A stretch of DNA of 64,000 bases from Falsiroseomonas stagni DSM 19981. GTDB lineage: Bacteria; Pseudomonadota; Alphaproteobacteria; Acetobacterales; Acetobacteraceae. Below, piece after piece: positions 62,386 through 64,000 of the stretch. A model generated the notes under the pieces. The model ran no database searches. It saw only the letters and a list, made by a program, of their open reading frames with translations, and was not told where the DNA came from. The position numbers were made by a program, and so were the translations under genes. Position 1 is the first letter of the stretch, and every line of letters begins with the position of its first letter. Location of the stretch: the NCBI RefSeq assembly GCF_900114315.1, contig NZ_FOSQ01000001.1, positions 248,001 to 312,000 on the forward strand, written 5' to 3'.

Positions 62386-63344
62386 GCATCACCCGTCGCG
62401 CCGCCATCGCCGCGGCCCTCGCCACGCCTTCCCTTGCATGGGCCCAGGCCTTCCCCAACCGCCCGTTGCGGATGATCTGCCCCTTCGCCGCCGGCGGTTC
62501 CGCCGATGCCAGCGCGCGGCAACTCGCGGAGCCGCTTTCCGCGGTGCTCGGCCAGCCCGTGGTGGTGGAGAACCGCCCCGGCGGCGGCGCCACCATCGGC
62601 GCGCAGGCCGTGGCGCGGGCGCAGCCGGATGGGCACACGCTGCTCTACGGCACGCCGGGGCCGCAGATCATCAATCCGCACCTCATGCGCAGCGTGCCCT
62701 ATGACCCGGAACGGGATTTCGCCCCCGTCGCCGGCTACAAGCGCGCGCCGAACCTGCTGGCGGTGCATCCCGGCCTGCCGGTGCGCAACGTCCAGGAGCT
62801 GATCGCGCTGGCAAAGGCGCGGCCCGGCACGCTGACCTTCGCCTCCTCCGGCATCGGATCCTCCTCCCACCTGGCGGGGGAGATGCTGAAATTCCTGGCG
62901 CAGATCGACATCACCCATGTGCCCTATCGCGGCACCAGCCAGGCGCTGACGGACCTCATGGGCGGCACGGTCAGCATGGCGCTGGACACGCTCTCCATCC
63001 TGCTGCCGCCGTCGCGTTCGGGTCATCTCCGTGCGCTTGGCGTCACCACGCCGCAGCGTTCCGCGCTGGCGTCCGACCTGCCCGCCTTGGCGGAAACGCT
63101 GCCGGGCTTCGATGCCGCGCCGTTCAACTACATCGCCACCACCGGCGGCACGCCGGCGCCCATCGTCGCGCGGCTCAACCAGGCCGTGGTCGGCATCCTC
63201 AACGACCCTGCCTACCGCGCCCGCATGGAAGCGCTGGGCGAGGAAGCCACGCCCTCCACGCCGGAGGAGCTGGCGGCGACCATCCGCGCGGAAAGCGCGC
63301 GGTGGAAACAGGTGATCGAGGCAGCGGGGATTCGCGCGGAATGA
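62382..63344 (+). CDS. Bug/TctC receptor, copy D
   Basis: 320 residues. Signal RAAIAAALATPSLAWAQAFP, then RPLRMICPFAAGGSADASAR. Related to B and C (HTLLYGTPGPQIINPHLMRS) but more distant. Last of the four receptors; overlaps the enoyl-CoA hydratase start by four bases. Confidence 0.93.
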   Translation: MSITRRAAIAAALATPSLAWAQAFPNRPLRMICPFAAGGSADASARQLAEPLSAVLGQPVVVENRPGGGATIGAQAVARAQPDGHTLLYGTPGPQIINPHLMRSVPYDPERDFAPVAGYKRAPNLLAVHPGLPVRNVQELIALAKARPGTLTFASSGIGSSSHLAGEMLKFLAQIDITHVPYRGTSQALTDLMGGTVSMALDTLSILLPPSRSGHLRALGVTTPQRSALASDLPALAETLPGFDAAPFNYIATTGGTPAPIVARLNQAVVGILNDPAYRARMEALGEEATPSTPEELAATIRAESARWKQVIEAAGIRAE

Positions 63345-64000
63345 GCACGCCTTACGAGACTCTGACTCTGGAGGTGGCGGACTACGTCGCCACCGTCACG
63401 CTCAACCGCCCGCCGGTGAATGCGATGAACCTCGCCATGCGGCAGGAGATCGTGCGCGCCTTCGACGAATTGCATGACCGCGACGATGTCCGCGCCGTGG
63501 TGCTGACCGCGAACGGCAAGGCTTTCTGCGCCGGCGCGGACCTCAAGGAACGCCCGAACATCGCCGGCGAGCCCGGCGCCTATCCCCGCCACAACCGCCT
63601 GACGCGCGCCGTCTTCGACAGCGTGATGGAATGCGGCAAGCCGGTGATCGCGGCCGTCAACGGCCTCGGCATCGGCGCGGGCTGCGTGCTGGCGCTCTGC
63701 GCCGACATCATCCTGGTGGCGGAGGAAAGCTACCTGGCGATGACGGAGGTCGATGTCGGCCTGGCCGGCGGCGTGCGCCATGTGCTGCGCCATCTCGGCC
63801 AGTCCGATGCGCGCCTCATGATCTACACCGCGCGCCGCTTCACCGGCCCCGATCTGCTGCGCATGGGCGCGGCCTCCCTCTGCCTGCCGCGCGACGCGCT
63901 GCTGGCGGAGGCCCAGAAGATCGGGCGGGAGATCGCGGGCAAGGTGCCGCTCGCCGTCCAGGCCGCGAAGAAGAGCTTCCAGGTCACCGAATACATGCCG
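63341..64000 (+). CDS. enoyl-CoA hydratase/isomerase (partial, cut by window end)
   Basis: First 220 residues of a crotonase. Oxyanion-hole segments AFCAGADLKERP and NGLGIGAGCVLALCADIILV, and the acidic residue region YLAMTEVDVGLAGG, are intact. It acts on the acyl-CoA made by the CoA transferase upstream. The rest lies beyond the window. Confidence 0.95.
   Translation, partial: MSTPYETLTLEVADYVATVTLNRPPVNAMNLAMRQEIVRAFDELHDRDDVRAVVLTANGKAFCAGADLKERPNIAGEPGAYPRHNRLTRAVFDSVMECGKPVIAAVNGLGIGAGCVLALCADIILVAEESYLAMTEVDVGLAGGVRHVLRHLGQSDARLMIYTARRFTGPDLLRMGAASLCLPRDALLAEAQKIGREIAGKVPLAVQAAKKSFQVTEYMP

Overview
The window is high-GC chromosomal DNA. Dense Bug/TctC binding proteins, a TRAP transporter, DevBCA-type exporter genes, a full Kdp system and GTG/TTG starts suggest an alphaproteobacterium, most likely of the Acetobacteraceae/Roseomonas type. 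This is inferred from gene content and protein style; the window holds no rRNA or tRNA marker.

Layout. (1) 1-3.3 kb is a plasmid-like or mobile scar. It has two related small ribbon-helix-helix-like proteins (one frameshifted), an HTH-like protein, a complete but decayed IS630 element, iteron-like repeats and an IS66 remnant. (2) 3.3-17.6 kb is a defence island on the minus strand, read in the order hsdM, hsdS, hsdR, an ASCH-domain gene, zorA, zorB, zorC, zorD. It joins a type I restriction-modification system to a complete type I Zorya system. All eight genes overlap or are separated by no more than 26 bp, so they could be one transcript. (3) 17.8-19.9 kb carries a lipoprotein, an unknown protein and a divergent WYL-domain repressor of the BrxR/CapW kind with an inverted repeat in its promoter. 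(4) 20-31 kb holds a long hairpin, an IS5 remnant, a two-component system leading into a DevBCA-like ABC exporter (the ATPase is fused to an apparent periplasmic domain), a candidate HUH endonuclease beside an AT-rich patch, and about 1.5 kb of decayed sequence. (5) 30-33 kb: a LysR regulator divergent from a PLP aminotransferase and an AEC transporter. (6) 33.7-41.8 kb: kdpDE divergent from a 27-codon ORF and kdpFABC. (7) 41.9-44.1 kb: a second two-component system, arranged divergently.

(8) 44-64 kb is a transport and catabolic region: an ABC oligopeptide-type binding protein with a ROK regulator; a GAF protein with TRAP DctP divergent from a fused TRAP DctQM; RidA; another ABC binding protein; an iron-sulfur hydro-lyase (alpha and beta) with TctC, divergent from a 2-hydroxyacid dehydrogenase; then a long plus-strand operon of GST, CoA transferase, carboxymuconolactone-decarboxylase-like protein, amidohydrolase, four tandem TctC proteins and an enoyl-CoA hydratase cut by the window end. 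Two near-identical inverted repeats (AAGGYCA-N6-TGACCTT) sit in the hydro-lyase/dehydrogenase divergent promoter and upstream of the GST operon, suggesting one regulon for uptake and CoA-dependent breakdown of an organic acid.
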